From the NCBI GenBank assembly GCA_043804035.1, contig JAZDJJ010000169.1, forward strand, positions 1-40,890: a stretch of 40,890 nucleotides of DNA. The letters run 5' to 3'. Shown piece after piece: positions 25,985 through 33,540 of this stretch; within the stretch, counting starts at the first letter, position 1; each line of letters opens with the position of its first letter. Below the pieces are notes generated by a model, which saw only the letters and a list, made by a program, of their open reading frames with translations, made no database searches and had not been told where the DNA came from. The position numbers and the translations under genes were made by a program. Source of the stretch: JAZDJJ01 sp043804035 (GTDB lineage: Bacteria; Bacteroidota; Bacteroidia; Palsa-948).

Positions 25985-26083
25985 ATTCCCTTTTCTTCCC
26001 GTCACATTGGTCCGAACGAAAAAGAGTTACAAAGCATGCTTCATAAAATTGGAGATGAGATTGTAAGAACGAATAAAGAGTAA
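25985..26083 (+). pseudogene. Chimeric scrap: gcvP-like N-terminus fused to murA C-terminus
   Basis: A 32-codon open remnant after a TAA at 25982. Its first part reads FSSRHIGPNEKELQSMLHKI, which resembles the N-terminal signature of glycine dehydrogenase (GcvP: RHIGP followed by a ML-x-x-IG segment). From 26045 it reads KIGDEIVRTNKE and stop, matching the murA end KIGAEIVRTNKEE; at the DNA level 25210-25258 and 26045-26093 agree at about 44 of 49 positions, with a perfect stretch of 24. The junction falls at the shared KIG codons. The remainder of the gap 25894-26168 has no gene. Confidence 0.6.
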
Positions 26084-26168
26084 TGATTTTTAGAGGGCAC
26101 CTTAAAAACAAAATAAAAATCAAAGCATAAATTTGTCAACGAAATTCCTGTTTCTTCTGCATCGTTTT

Positions 26169-27389
26169 TCAAAACACAAAATTATCTTTTATGATGGTAA
26201 GTTTAGGTGCTGTTGATTTTTTTACTCTGCCAATAACTTTCGCTTCAATATCAAATTCATTTGCAATATCTATTATTCGTTGAGCAAATTTTTCCGGAAG
26301 ATAAATTTCCATCCGATGGCCCATATTGAATACTTGATACATTTCTTTCAACGCCTTACAAATGTCATCTCTCCGAATAGAATGTGAAGAATGCGTTAAC
26401 ATGGATTCAAATATAAGTTGGAACAAAAATGGTAGTTTAAATAAATTGTCTTTGATGATATGCACTTTGTCGGCAAACTTCAAAACTTTTGTTTGTCCTC
26501 CGCCTGAACAATGAATGATGCTATGAATATTTTTTTTGTGTTCATTCAGAATTTTTTTTATCATAGGTGCGTAAGTGCGAGTTGGTGAAAGAACGAGTTT
26601 GCCAACCGAAATAATTTTTTCTATTTGTGTTTTGTGATTTGTGATTTTAATCTTATCAGTTAATTTATATTTTCCTGAATAAGCAATATTATGAGGAATA
26701 GTGTTATCAAAACTTTCAGGATATTTTTTAGAATAATTTTTTTTAAATATATCATGCCGAGCAGAAGTTAATCCATTGCTGCCAATACCGCTATTGTATT
26801 CATCTTCATAAGTAGATTGTCCAAAAGAAGCAAGTCCAACAATCACATCACCCGGTTGAATTTTATTTTCAATCACATCTTTTCGTTTCATTCTGCATGT
26901 AACTGTTGAATCAACAATAATGGTGCGAACCACATCGCCCACATCTGCTGTTTCGCCTCCTGTAGAATAAATATTTATTCCGAACATACGCATCTTCTCT
27001 AAAAATTCTTCAACACCATTGATGATTGCCGAAATAACTTCACCCGGAATTAAATTTTTATTTCTGCCGATGGTTGTTGAAACTAAAATATTATCTATGG
27101 CACCAACGCAAAGCAAATCATCAAGGTTCATTACTATTGCATCTTGCGCAATACCTTTCCATACCGAGAGGTCACCGGTTTCTTTCCAATAAATATAAGC
27201 GAGCGATGATTTTGTTCCCGCACCATCAGCATGCATTACTATGCAATGATTTTTATCTCCGCTCAAAAAATCAGGAACTATTTTGCAGAAAGTGTTTGGA
27301 AAAATTCCTTTGTCTAATTTTTTTATAGCGTGATGTACATCTTCTTTTGCAGAAGAAACACCTCGTAAATTATATAACGATGAATTCAT
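26169..27389 (-). CDS. purM: Phosphoribosylformylglycinamidine cyclo-ligase (AIR synthetase)
   Basis: A 406-residue PurM, which closes the imidazole ring of FGAM with ATP to give AIR in purine synthesis. Recognisable features are VMHADGAGTKSSLAYIYWKE in the N-terminal domain, DLLCVGAIDNILVS, the Gly-rich GLASFGQSTYEDEYNSGIG, GGETADVGD, and EMYQVFNMGHRMEIYLPE near the C-terminus, all typical of the longer Bacteroidota PurM form. The start MNSSLYNLRGV is well placed. The terminator of the upstream PorE-like gene ends 10 bp before the ATG, so the purM promoter must overlap that region or the gene depends on read-through; no clean -7 element was found. Confidence 0.93.
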   Translation of the reverse strand: MNSSLYNLRGVSSAKEDVHHAIKKLDKGIFPNTFCKIVPDFLSGDKNHCIVMHADGAGTKSSLAYIYWKETGDLSVWKGIAQDAIVMNLDDLLCVGAIDNILVSTTIGRNKNLIPGEVISAIINGVEEFLEKMRMFGINIYSTGGETADVGDVVRTIIVDSTVTCRMKRKDVIENKIQPGDVIVGLASFGQSTYEDEYNSGIGSNGLTSARHDIFKKNYSKKYPESFDNTIPHNIAYSGKYKLTDKIKITNHKTQIEKIISVGKLVLSPTRTYAPMIKKILNEHKKNIHSIIHCSGGGQTKVLKFADKVHIIKDNLFKLPFLFQLIFESMLTHSSHSIRRDDICKALKEMYQVFNMGHRMEIYLPEKFAQRIIDIANEFDIEAKVIGRVKKSTAPKLTIIKDNFVF

Positions 27390-27399
27390 AATCCCTCAT

Positions 27400-27437
27400 A
27401 AAAAAACATCCTCTCCAATATAATGGAGAGGATGTTT
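27400..27437 (-). terminator. Rho-independent terminator of the PorE-like gene
   Basis: On the minus strand a perfect 13-bp stem AAACATCCTCTCC / GGAGAGGATGTTT encloses an 8-nt loop and runs into seven T. It lies 26 bp after the stop of the gene at 27464-29635 and just ahead of purM. Confidence 0.85.
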
Positions 27438-27463
27438 AAATATTTTTCATTTCAATATTTTTA

Positions 27464-29635
27464 TTATTCGTCCCATTCGGTTTTGGTATCGCCTTCACCA
27501 CCTTCTGATTCACTCTTAGTAACTTTGATTTCAGGAGCAGCTTTGGGCTGTCCTTCCGGAGTTCCTTTCGGCACATAATCTTTTCTTAAAATAGTGAATA
27601 CCACTCTGCGATTTATCTGCATGAGATATTCGTAATCGTCTTTATTTTTGTTTTCAGGATAATTTTGGTCAATCCATTTTTGAGAAAGAATGGTTTTTGC
27701 AGGAACAACTTTTTTGCTTGGCAGAATATGATCTCTATCTAATACTGCCGGTCTGCTTTCACCATATCCTGCAGGAGAGAGGCGGTTAGGATCTATTTCT
27801 TTGACAACAATAAGATAATCCACACATGTTTTTGCGCGATTAAAAGAAAGTGTTTGATTATACTTGGCATCGTTACGATAATCTGTGTGAGCAGAAAGTT
27901 CCACAGTAATATTTGGACTTTCACTCATAACTTTAACCAAAAATTCAAGAGAGTCACGAGGATTTGACGGATGATTCATATCATATTTATCAAGAAGGAA
28001 AAGCACTAATGGCATTCTCATTTCTTTTACAATTTTTTTCAATACGAAATCCTGCCGAAAGTTGGTGGATTCTTTTACTCCAACTGTTGTAATTTTTGCT
28101 TTTGGGTTGCCAAGTAATCCATCGGGAAAGTTAGATGTCTTAACATCTAATGCAGAAGCACTTACAATATAAGATGAGTTAGGATTTATGTAACGTGCTT
28201 GTCCATTGATATCAAATCTATAATATCCTTTTGCATCAGTTTTTTGTTCAAAGGATGTATTATCAGAACCAATCAATTTTACAGTAGCACCGGGAACAGG
28301 CAGTTTGGTAATTTCTTCTGTAACGTAACCCTCCAGCATGAATATCAGTGGAGGAAGGATAAAGGAATAAATATCGTCGCCTCCTTTTCCATTTGCACGG
28401 TTAGAAGTAAAATATCCGCGTTCTTTATCTCCTTCAAAGATGATGGCGAAATCATCACCTGCAGAATTGATGGGATATTTTAGATTAGAAATTTTTCCCC
28501 ATTTATTTTCCTTGAGTTTTTCTGCACGAAAAATATCAAACCCACCCATGCCAAGGTGCCCTCTGGACGCAAAATAAAGCGTTCCATCATCGTGAATAAA
28601 AGGGAATGCTTCGTCGTCATCGGTATTGATATCCGGACCAAGATTCACGGGTTTTCCCCATTCTTTTTTCTCAGCATCAAAAAGTACATAGTAAAGATCA
28701 AGTCCTCCATAACCTGGTGCTAAACTATCTTTTACATCAGAAGAATAAATGAGTAGTTTTTCATTTTTGCTAAGAGCAGGATGTCCGTAGTTGAAAGAAT
28801 CAATGTTGAACGGCATAAGCGTAGGATCGTCCCACATCTGCCCGCGTTTAACAGTAGAATATATCTGGCATTTCGGATGAAGATGTTTTTTTACTGCACA
28901 TCTTGTAAAATACATATTGCTTCCTTTTGAATCAAGAACACAAGCGGCTTCATTTTCTTTTGTGTTGATAGGAATAGGCAAAGGAGTAGGCGTACTCCAT
29001 TTTCCATTCTTGTCAACTTTGGTCATGAAAATATCTGCAAAAAGTTGTCCTACATTAGCATCAATATCGCCAGTTGCTCCTTGTCTTGTGGAAGAGAAAA
29101 GAAGGGTGGTATATTTTTTTCTTTCGGCATACATAGGAGTATAATCCCATTCTTTTCCGTTGATTTGAATCATGTTTTCAACTTTGTGGCGAGTAGGATT
29201 GTCTTTCCACTTCTGAGCCATTTCGCATGATTTTGCTCCATCCACACCACGTTTGTCCGAAGTTACTTCTTTGCTATACTTTTCATATTCTGCTTTTGCT
29301 TCAGGATATTTTCCCTGTGTCTTAAGTACTTCAGCAAGGCGAAGAAGAGCAATAGTAGATTGTTCACATTTTGCTTTGATAGATTTTTGATAATAAATTT
29401 CTGCTTGTTTCACTTCATTAATAAGTCGATAACATTCAGCAATTTTAAACAAGCATTCAGGTTTCATTTTTTTTGATGCCTTTTTATATGCCGCTTTATA
29501 TAAATCAACGGCAGTAAAATATTCATGAGCAATAAATTTATTTTCTGCTGCTCTGTAATAGTTTTTTTGCGCAAACATATTGGCAGAAAACAAGATACAT
29601 AGTATCAACAAACCGGTTCTTTTATGGATTTTCAT
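27464..29635 (-). CDS. OmpA-family protein with TPR and PD40 propeller (PorE-like)
   Basis: With the start at 29635 (MKIHKRTGLLILCILFSANM, signal peptide ending near FAQ) the product has 723 residues; the longer start at 29674 would put 13 residues before the signal peptide. Domains in order: TPR repeats (about 20-140), a PD40 beta-propeller (about 170-435; blades such as SRGHLGMGGFDIFRAEK and TSNRANGKGGDDIYSF), a carboxypeptidase-regulatory domain (about 440-525, MLEGYVTEEITKLPVPGATV) and a C-terminal OmpA-like domain binding peptidoglycan (VELSAHTDYRNDAKYNQTLS, RAKTCVDYL). This is the architecture of the type IX secretion protein PorE, but Bacteroidota have many paralogues and no gld/spr/por genes are adjacent, so only PorE-like is claimed. 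An acidic Glu/Lys-rich tail ends the protein. Confidence 0.88.
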   Translation of the reverse strand: MKIHKRTGLLILCILFSANMFAQKNYYRAAENKFIAHEYFTAVDLYKAAYKKASKKMKPECLFKIAECYRLINEVKQAEIYYQKSIKAKCEQSTIALLRLAEVLKTQGKYPEAKAEYEKYSKEVTSDKRGVDGAKSCEMAQKWKDNPTRHKVENMIQINGKEWDYTPMYAERKKYTTLLFSSTRQGATGDIDANVGQLFADIFMTKVDKNGKWSTPTPLPIPINTKENEAACVLDSKGSNMYFTRCAVKKHLHPKCQIYSTVKRGQMWDDPTLMPFNIDSFNYGHPALSKNEKLLIYSSDVKDSLAPGYGGLDLYYVLFDAEKKEWGKPVNLGPDINTDDDEAFPFIHDDGTLYFASRGHLGMGGFDIFRAEKLKENKWGKISNLKYPINSAGDDFAIIFEGDKERGYFTSNRANGKGGDDIYSFILPPLIFMLEGYVTEEITKLPVPGATVKLIGSDNTSFEQKTDAKGYYRFDINGQARYINPNSSYIVSASALDVKTSNFPDGLLGNPKAKITTVGVKESTNFRQDFVLKKIVKEMRMPLVLFLLDKYDMNHPSNPRDSLEFLVKVMSESPNITVELSAHTDYRNDAKYNQTLSFNRAKTCVDYLIVVKEIDPNRLSPAGYGESRPAVLDRDHILPSKKVVPAKTILSQKWIDQNYPENKNKDDYEYLMQINRRVVFTILRKDYVPKGTPEGQPKAAPEIKVTKSESEGGEGDTKTEWDE

Positions 29636-29802
29636 TAGTAGATAATTTATTCGCTCTAACTTTAACATAGACACAGAGCGATTAGATTTATAAAAATAAA
29701 GTGCTAAAATAGATTATTTATTTGAATCAATAAAAACAGATTGACAAAAATACATTTTATTGGCTTATTGAATACAAACAAATACAAAGCAAAAAAAATT
29801 TT

Positions 29803-32082
29803 TCATTTTGTAAAAAGAAGTTCCCTGTATTTCGGTAATGGCCATAGTTCGTCATCTATAATGAATTCAAGTTTATCGGCATGATAGCGAATGATTTCAA
29901 AAAAGGGTTTTACTTTTTCGCAATATGCATCTGCTATTTTCTGAACATCTTCAATGGCATTTGCTTTTTTACGAGCATCAATCATTGCATGCACATTTTT
30001 TTTGATGGCAAAAATATGCGTAGAGATTTCTTTGATAGTTTCAATTTGCGCAGAAGTAAGGAAATTAATATCAGCATCGTTGCTGTTTTTGTTTGATTCA
30101 TCAAAATCATTTTCAGATAAGACGAAATTTTTATTTGAAACATTTTTTACTGAATGCAGAGACATAAGATTTTGTGTTTCTACTAATCCTTTTACATTTT
30201 CAATAAGGATGTTTTGATATTTCACAGCAGAAGGAATGATATGTCCGAGTGCCAATTCACCGATAATGCGTGATTCAATCTGGATTTTTTTCATGTAGGT
30301 ATCTAATTGAATTTCGTAACGGGCATACTGTTCTCGCTCACTCTTGATATTGTGTTGTTCGAAAATTTTAACAACTTCTTTTCTAATGAAAACCTTTAGC
30401 GATTCGGGAGTAGTTTTGATATTAGAAAGTCCGCGGTTCTTGGCTTCATTCATCCATTCTTCGCTGTAACCATTTCCTTCAAAAAGAATTTTTTTTGTTG
30501 CAGAAATATAATCGCACAGAACATGAAAGATGGCTTCGTCTTTTTCAATTCCTTTTTTGATTTGCGCATCTACTTCTTTTTTAAATTTCACAAGTTGGTC
30601 AGCCATGATGGTGTTTAATATTGTCATTGGTGCAGCGCAGTTTGCAGAAGAACCGACAGCACGGAATTCAAATTTATTTCCCGTGAAAGCAAATGGTGAA
30701 GTGCGATTCCTATCGGTGTTGTCCAAAAGAATTTCTGGAATTTTTCCGATATTGAGTTTTAGAGCGGTCTTTTTTTCTGAAGTCATTTTTCCTGATTTTA
30801 TTTTCTTCTCAAATTCTTCCAAGACCTTCATTAACTGATTCCCAATAAAAACAGAAATGATAGCAGGAGGCGCTTCATTTGCCCCGAGACGATGATCATT
30901 TCCTGCCGATGCAATACTTGCTCTGAGCAAATCAGCATTGTCGTGAACGGCTTTGATTGTATTTATGAAAAAAGTCAGAAACATTAGATTGGTCTTTGGA
31001 GTTTTTCCGGGTGACAAAAGATTTTTTCCGGTATTAGTGAGCATACTCCAATTATTATGCTTACCCGAACCGTTCATTCCTGCGAATGGTTTTTCATGGA
31101 GGAGAACACAGAAGTTATGTTTGTGTCCCACTTTATTCATAATGTCCATCAGCAACAAATTATGGTCAACCGCAAGATTTGCTTCTTCAAAAACAGGAGC
31201 ACATTCAAACTGATTAGGAGCAACTTCGTTGTGGCGGGTTTTAATCGGAATGCCAAGTTTGTAACATTCAATTTCAAGTTCACGGATAAAAGCAAGAACT
31301 CTTTCAGGAATAGAACCGAAATAATGATCTTCTAATTGTTGACCTTTTGCTGTAGCATGTCCAAAAAGAGTTCTACCGGTGAAAACTAAATCGGGACGTG
31401 CGTTGTAAAGAGCAGTATCAATCAAAAAATATTCCTGTTCCAATCCAAGTGTTACTGTAACCTTTGTAATATTTTTATCAAAATACCGACAAACATCAAC
31501 AGCCGATTTATCAAGAAAGTGAAGTGCTTTCAACAGAGGAGTTTTGTAGTCAAGTGCTTCACCTGTATAAGAAACAAAAATAGTAGGTATGCAAAGAGTT
31601 TTTCCGAGGATAAAAGCAGGAGAAGTAGGGTCCCATGCTGTGTATCCGCGTGCTTCAAAAGTGCTGCGAATGCCTCCGCTCGGAAAAGAAGAAGCATCGG
31701 GTTCCTGCTGAACAAGTTGGTCGCCATCAAAATGTTCAAGTGCTTTACCATCTTCAATATTTTGTGCAAAAGCATCGTGCTTTTCTGCGGTAGTTCCTGT
31801 GAGTGGCTGAAACCAATGAGTGTAATGCGTAACTCCTTTGCTCATTGCCCATGCTTTTTTAGAAGATGCTACATCATCGGCAATTCTGCGGTCAATTTTT
31901 GTTCCGTGTGTAATGGCTTCCATCACGCTTTTGTATGCTTCGTCTGAAAGATATTTCTTCATCTTCTCTTTATTGAAAACATTTTCTCCGAAAAAATCGG
32001 AAACCGTTTCGGCAGGAAGTATCACATTTACAGGAACTCTGCTTAGTACATCTCTGAGTGCTTTGAACCGTTGAATTGCCAT
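29803..32082 (-). CDS. glnN: Type III glutamine synthetase
   Basis: A 759-residue GlnN, which makes glutamine from glutamate, ammonia and ATP in the cytosol. The type III signatures are visible: FFGENVFN near the N-terminus, GLEQEYFLID, RHNEVAPNQFECAPVFEEAN, GMNGSGKHNNWSM, NDHRLGANEAPPAIISVF, and FTGNKFEFRAVGSSAN. Type III enzymes are about 730 residues and typical of Bacteroidota and some cyanobacteria. The C-terminal helical extension is slightly longer than usual, with an Asn/Asp-rich loop (NDFDESNKNSNDADINF). It is monocistronic; the nearest minus-strand neighbour upstream, hutI, ends 195 bp before it. Confidence 0.97.
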   Translation of the reverse strand: MAIQRFKALRDVLSRVPVNVILPAETVSDFFGENVFNKEKMKKYLSDEAYKSVMEAITHGTKIDRRIADDVASSKKAWAMSKGVTHYTHWFQPLTGTTAEKHDAFAQNIEDGKALEHFDGDQLVQQEPDASSFPSGGIRSTFEARGYTAWDPTSPAFILGKTLCIPTIFVSYTGEALDYKTPLLKALHFLDKSAVDVCRYFDKNITKVTVTLGLEQEYFLIDTALYNARPDLVFTGRTLFGHATAKGQQLEDHYFGSIPERVLAFIRELEIECYKLGIPIKTRHNEVAPNQFECAPVFEEANLAVDHNLLLMDIMNKVGHKHNFCVLLHEKPFAGMNGSGKHNNWSMLTNTGKNLLSPGKTPKTNLMFLTFFINTIKAVHDNADLLRASIASAGNDHRLGANEAPPAIISVFIGNQLMKVLEEFEKKIKSGKMTSEKKTALKLNIGKIPEILLDNTDRNRTSPFAFTGNKFEFRAVGSSANCAAPMTILNTIMADQLVKFKKEVDAQIKKGIEKDEAIFHVLCDYISATKKILFEGNGYSEEWMNEAKNRGLSNIKTTPESLKVFIRKEVVKIFEQHNIKSEREQYARYEIQLDTYMKKIQIESRIIGELALGHIIPSAVKYQNILIENVKGLVETQNLMSLHSVKNVSNKNFVLSENDFDESNKNSNDADINFLTSAQIETIKEISTHIFAIKKNVHAMIDARKKANAIEDVQKIADAYCEKVKPFFEIIRYHADKLEFIIDDELWPLPKYRELLFTK

Positions 32083-32250
32083 TGTTTATTTTTGGTTTTT
32101 AATTATATGAATAATTTATTTTTAAAGATTCTGTTTGTTGTTGTCTGATATTTTCAGTCCGTATTTATTGCGGTAAATTTAGAAATAAAAAATTTGTATG
32201 TGTTTAAAGTGGGTGTGAATTTGTTTGCGAACAGATTGAACTTGATAATT

Positions 32251-32270
32251 CCCTGTGGCTTGCCGCAGGG
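32251..32270. repeat. Palindrome downstream of hutI
   Basis: CCCTGTGGCTTGCCGCAGGG is a near-perfect palindrome 7 bp after the hutI stop (minus strand). On the minus strand it lacks a following T-run, so it is a weak terminator candidate; it may be a dispersed repeat or protect the 3' end of the message. The rest of 32083-32277 shows no gene. Confidence 0.5.
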
Positions 32271-32277
32271 TTGTTCA

Positions 32278-33540
32278 TTAGTTAAATTTTTTTATAGTAG
32301 AATCATATTTTTGTCCATTTATTATTATTGTTTCAATTAAATTATTTGCAAAAGAATAAGGGATAAAAGAATAGTTTGGAATTTCTTTGGTGATAAAAAC
32401 ATTTGCTTGTTTGCCAATAGCGATACTTCCATGTGTTTTACTCAATCCCATTGCATAAGCAGAATTTATTGTTGCTGCGTTAATGGCTTCTTCGGGAGTG
32501 AGTTTATGATTGATGCAGGCGAGTGAAATCATGAAGTTCATATTTCCGCTTGGAGAAGAGCCCGGATTATAATCAGATGCAATGGCGAGAGGCAATCCGG
32601 AGTCAATTATTTTTCTGGCAGGATAATTTTGTAGTCCGAGAAAAAATTGTGCACCCGGAAGAATAGTCGGCATGGTTTTACTTTTCTTTAAAAGTTGAAT
32701 ATCATTGTTGTTCATAAATTCCAGATGATCGGCACTGATAGCATTGCACTCAGTTCCCGCTTCAATTCCTCCACTGTGGCTTAATTGCTCTGCATGAACT
32801 TTTCCTTTTAATCCAAATTTATTTGCGGTAGAAAGAATTTTTATTGTTTCTTCTTTTGTAAAATAATTTTTTTCACAAAACACATCACAATAGTCAGCAA
32901 GATTATTTTGTGCAATTTGTGGCAGCATTTCATTTATGATGAGCGAAATGTATTGTTCTTTGCTATGCGTTTTTGGAATGGCGTGTGCTCCGAGGAAAGT
33001 TGTTTTCACGGGAATGGGTACTTTTTCTTTTATTCGTTTTATCACTTTCAGCATTTTAATTTCTGCTTCCACCGACAGTCCGTAACCGCTTTTTATTTCA
33101 ATGGCTCCTGTTCCGTGTAAAATAACTTCATTTATTCTTTTCATTGCCGATTCAAATAATTCTTCTTCGTTTGCGTCATGTATTTTTTTTGCAGAGTTTA
33201 AAATTCCTCCTCCGCGTTTTGCAATTTCTTCGTAAGTCATTCCGTTGATGCGGTCAATAAATTCCTGTTCACGATTTTCAGCGTAAACAATGTGCGTATG
33301 AGAATCGCACCAGCAGGGAAGAACAAGTTTGCCGGAAGCATCAAATTCGGTTTCGGGTTTGAAGTTTAATGTTTTAAGTTGGGACATTTTTCCGAAGGAA
33401 AAAATTTTATCGTTTTTGATCAGTAGAAAAGCATTTTTGATACAACAAAGATTTTTCATTTCAGAACCTCTGACTTTCAGACGAGGTTTTTCTTCTGTCT
33501 GAACGAGTGATTTAATATTTTTAATTAACACTTTCGGCAT
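32278..33540 (-). CDS. hutI: Imidazolonepropionase
   Basis: A 420-residue amidohydrolase-superfamily enzyme that opens imidazolone-5-propionate to N-formimino-glutamate in histidine breakdown. Metal-binding and family motifs: CWCDSHTHIVYAENREQEF, the GGGILNSAKKI segment, EIKSGYGLSVEAEIKML, KVHAEQLSHSGG, and ASDYNPGSSPSGNM. Length is typical. The ATG at 33540 (MPKVLIKNIKSLVQ) is chosen; the earlier in-frame ATG at 33579 adds unmatched residues. The start lies inside the 3' end of the YfhO-like gene (20-bp overlap), so it is cotranscribed with a glycan-type operon, although no other hut gene is in the window. Confidence 0.94.
   Translation of the reverse strand: MPKVLIKNIKSLVQTEEKPRLKVRGSEMKNLCCIKNAFLLIKNDKIFSFGKMSQLKTLNFKPETEFDASGKLVLPCWCDSHTHIVYAENREQEFIDRINGMTYEEIAKRGGGILNSAKKIHDANEEELFESAMKRINEVILHGTGAIEIKSGYGLSVEAEIKMLKVIKRIKEKVPIPVKTTFLGAHAIPKTHSKEQYISLIINEMLPQIAQNNLADYCDVFCEKNYFTKEETIKILSTANKFGLKGKVHAEQLSHSGGIEAGTECNAISADHLEFMNNNDIQLLKKSKTMPTILPGAQFFLGLQNYPARKIIDSGLPLAIASDYNPGSSPSGNMNFMISLACINHKLTPEEAINAATINSAYAMGLSKTHGSIAIGKQANVFITKEIPNYSFIPYSFANNLIETIIINGQKYDSTIKKFN

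Noticed and set aside
25824..26123. Minus-strand frame between the toxin gene and purM
   Set aside because: It overlaps the toxin 3' end and the chimeric gcvP/murA scrap on the other strand and has no recognisable features.
27464..29635. Firm assignment as PorE of the type IX secretion system
   Set aside because: The domain order fits, but Bacteroidota carry many paralogues and no other secretion gene is adjacent.
29636..29674. Upstream start of the PorE-like protein
   Set aside because: It would place 13 extra residues before a standard signal peptide beginning at the Met of 29635.
32251..32270. Rho-independent terminator after hutI
   Set aside because: The palindrome is strong but no T-run follows on the hutI strand.
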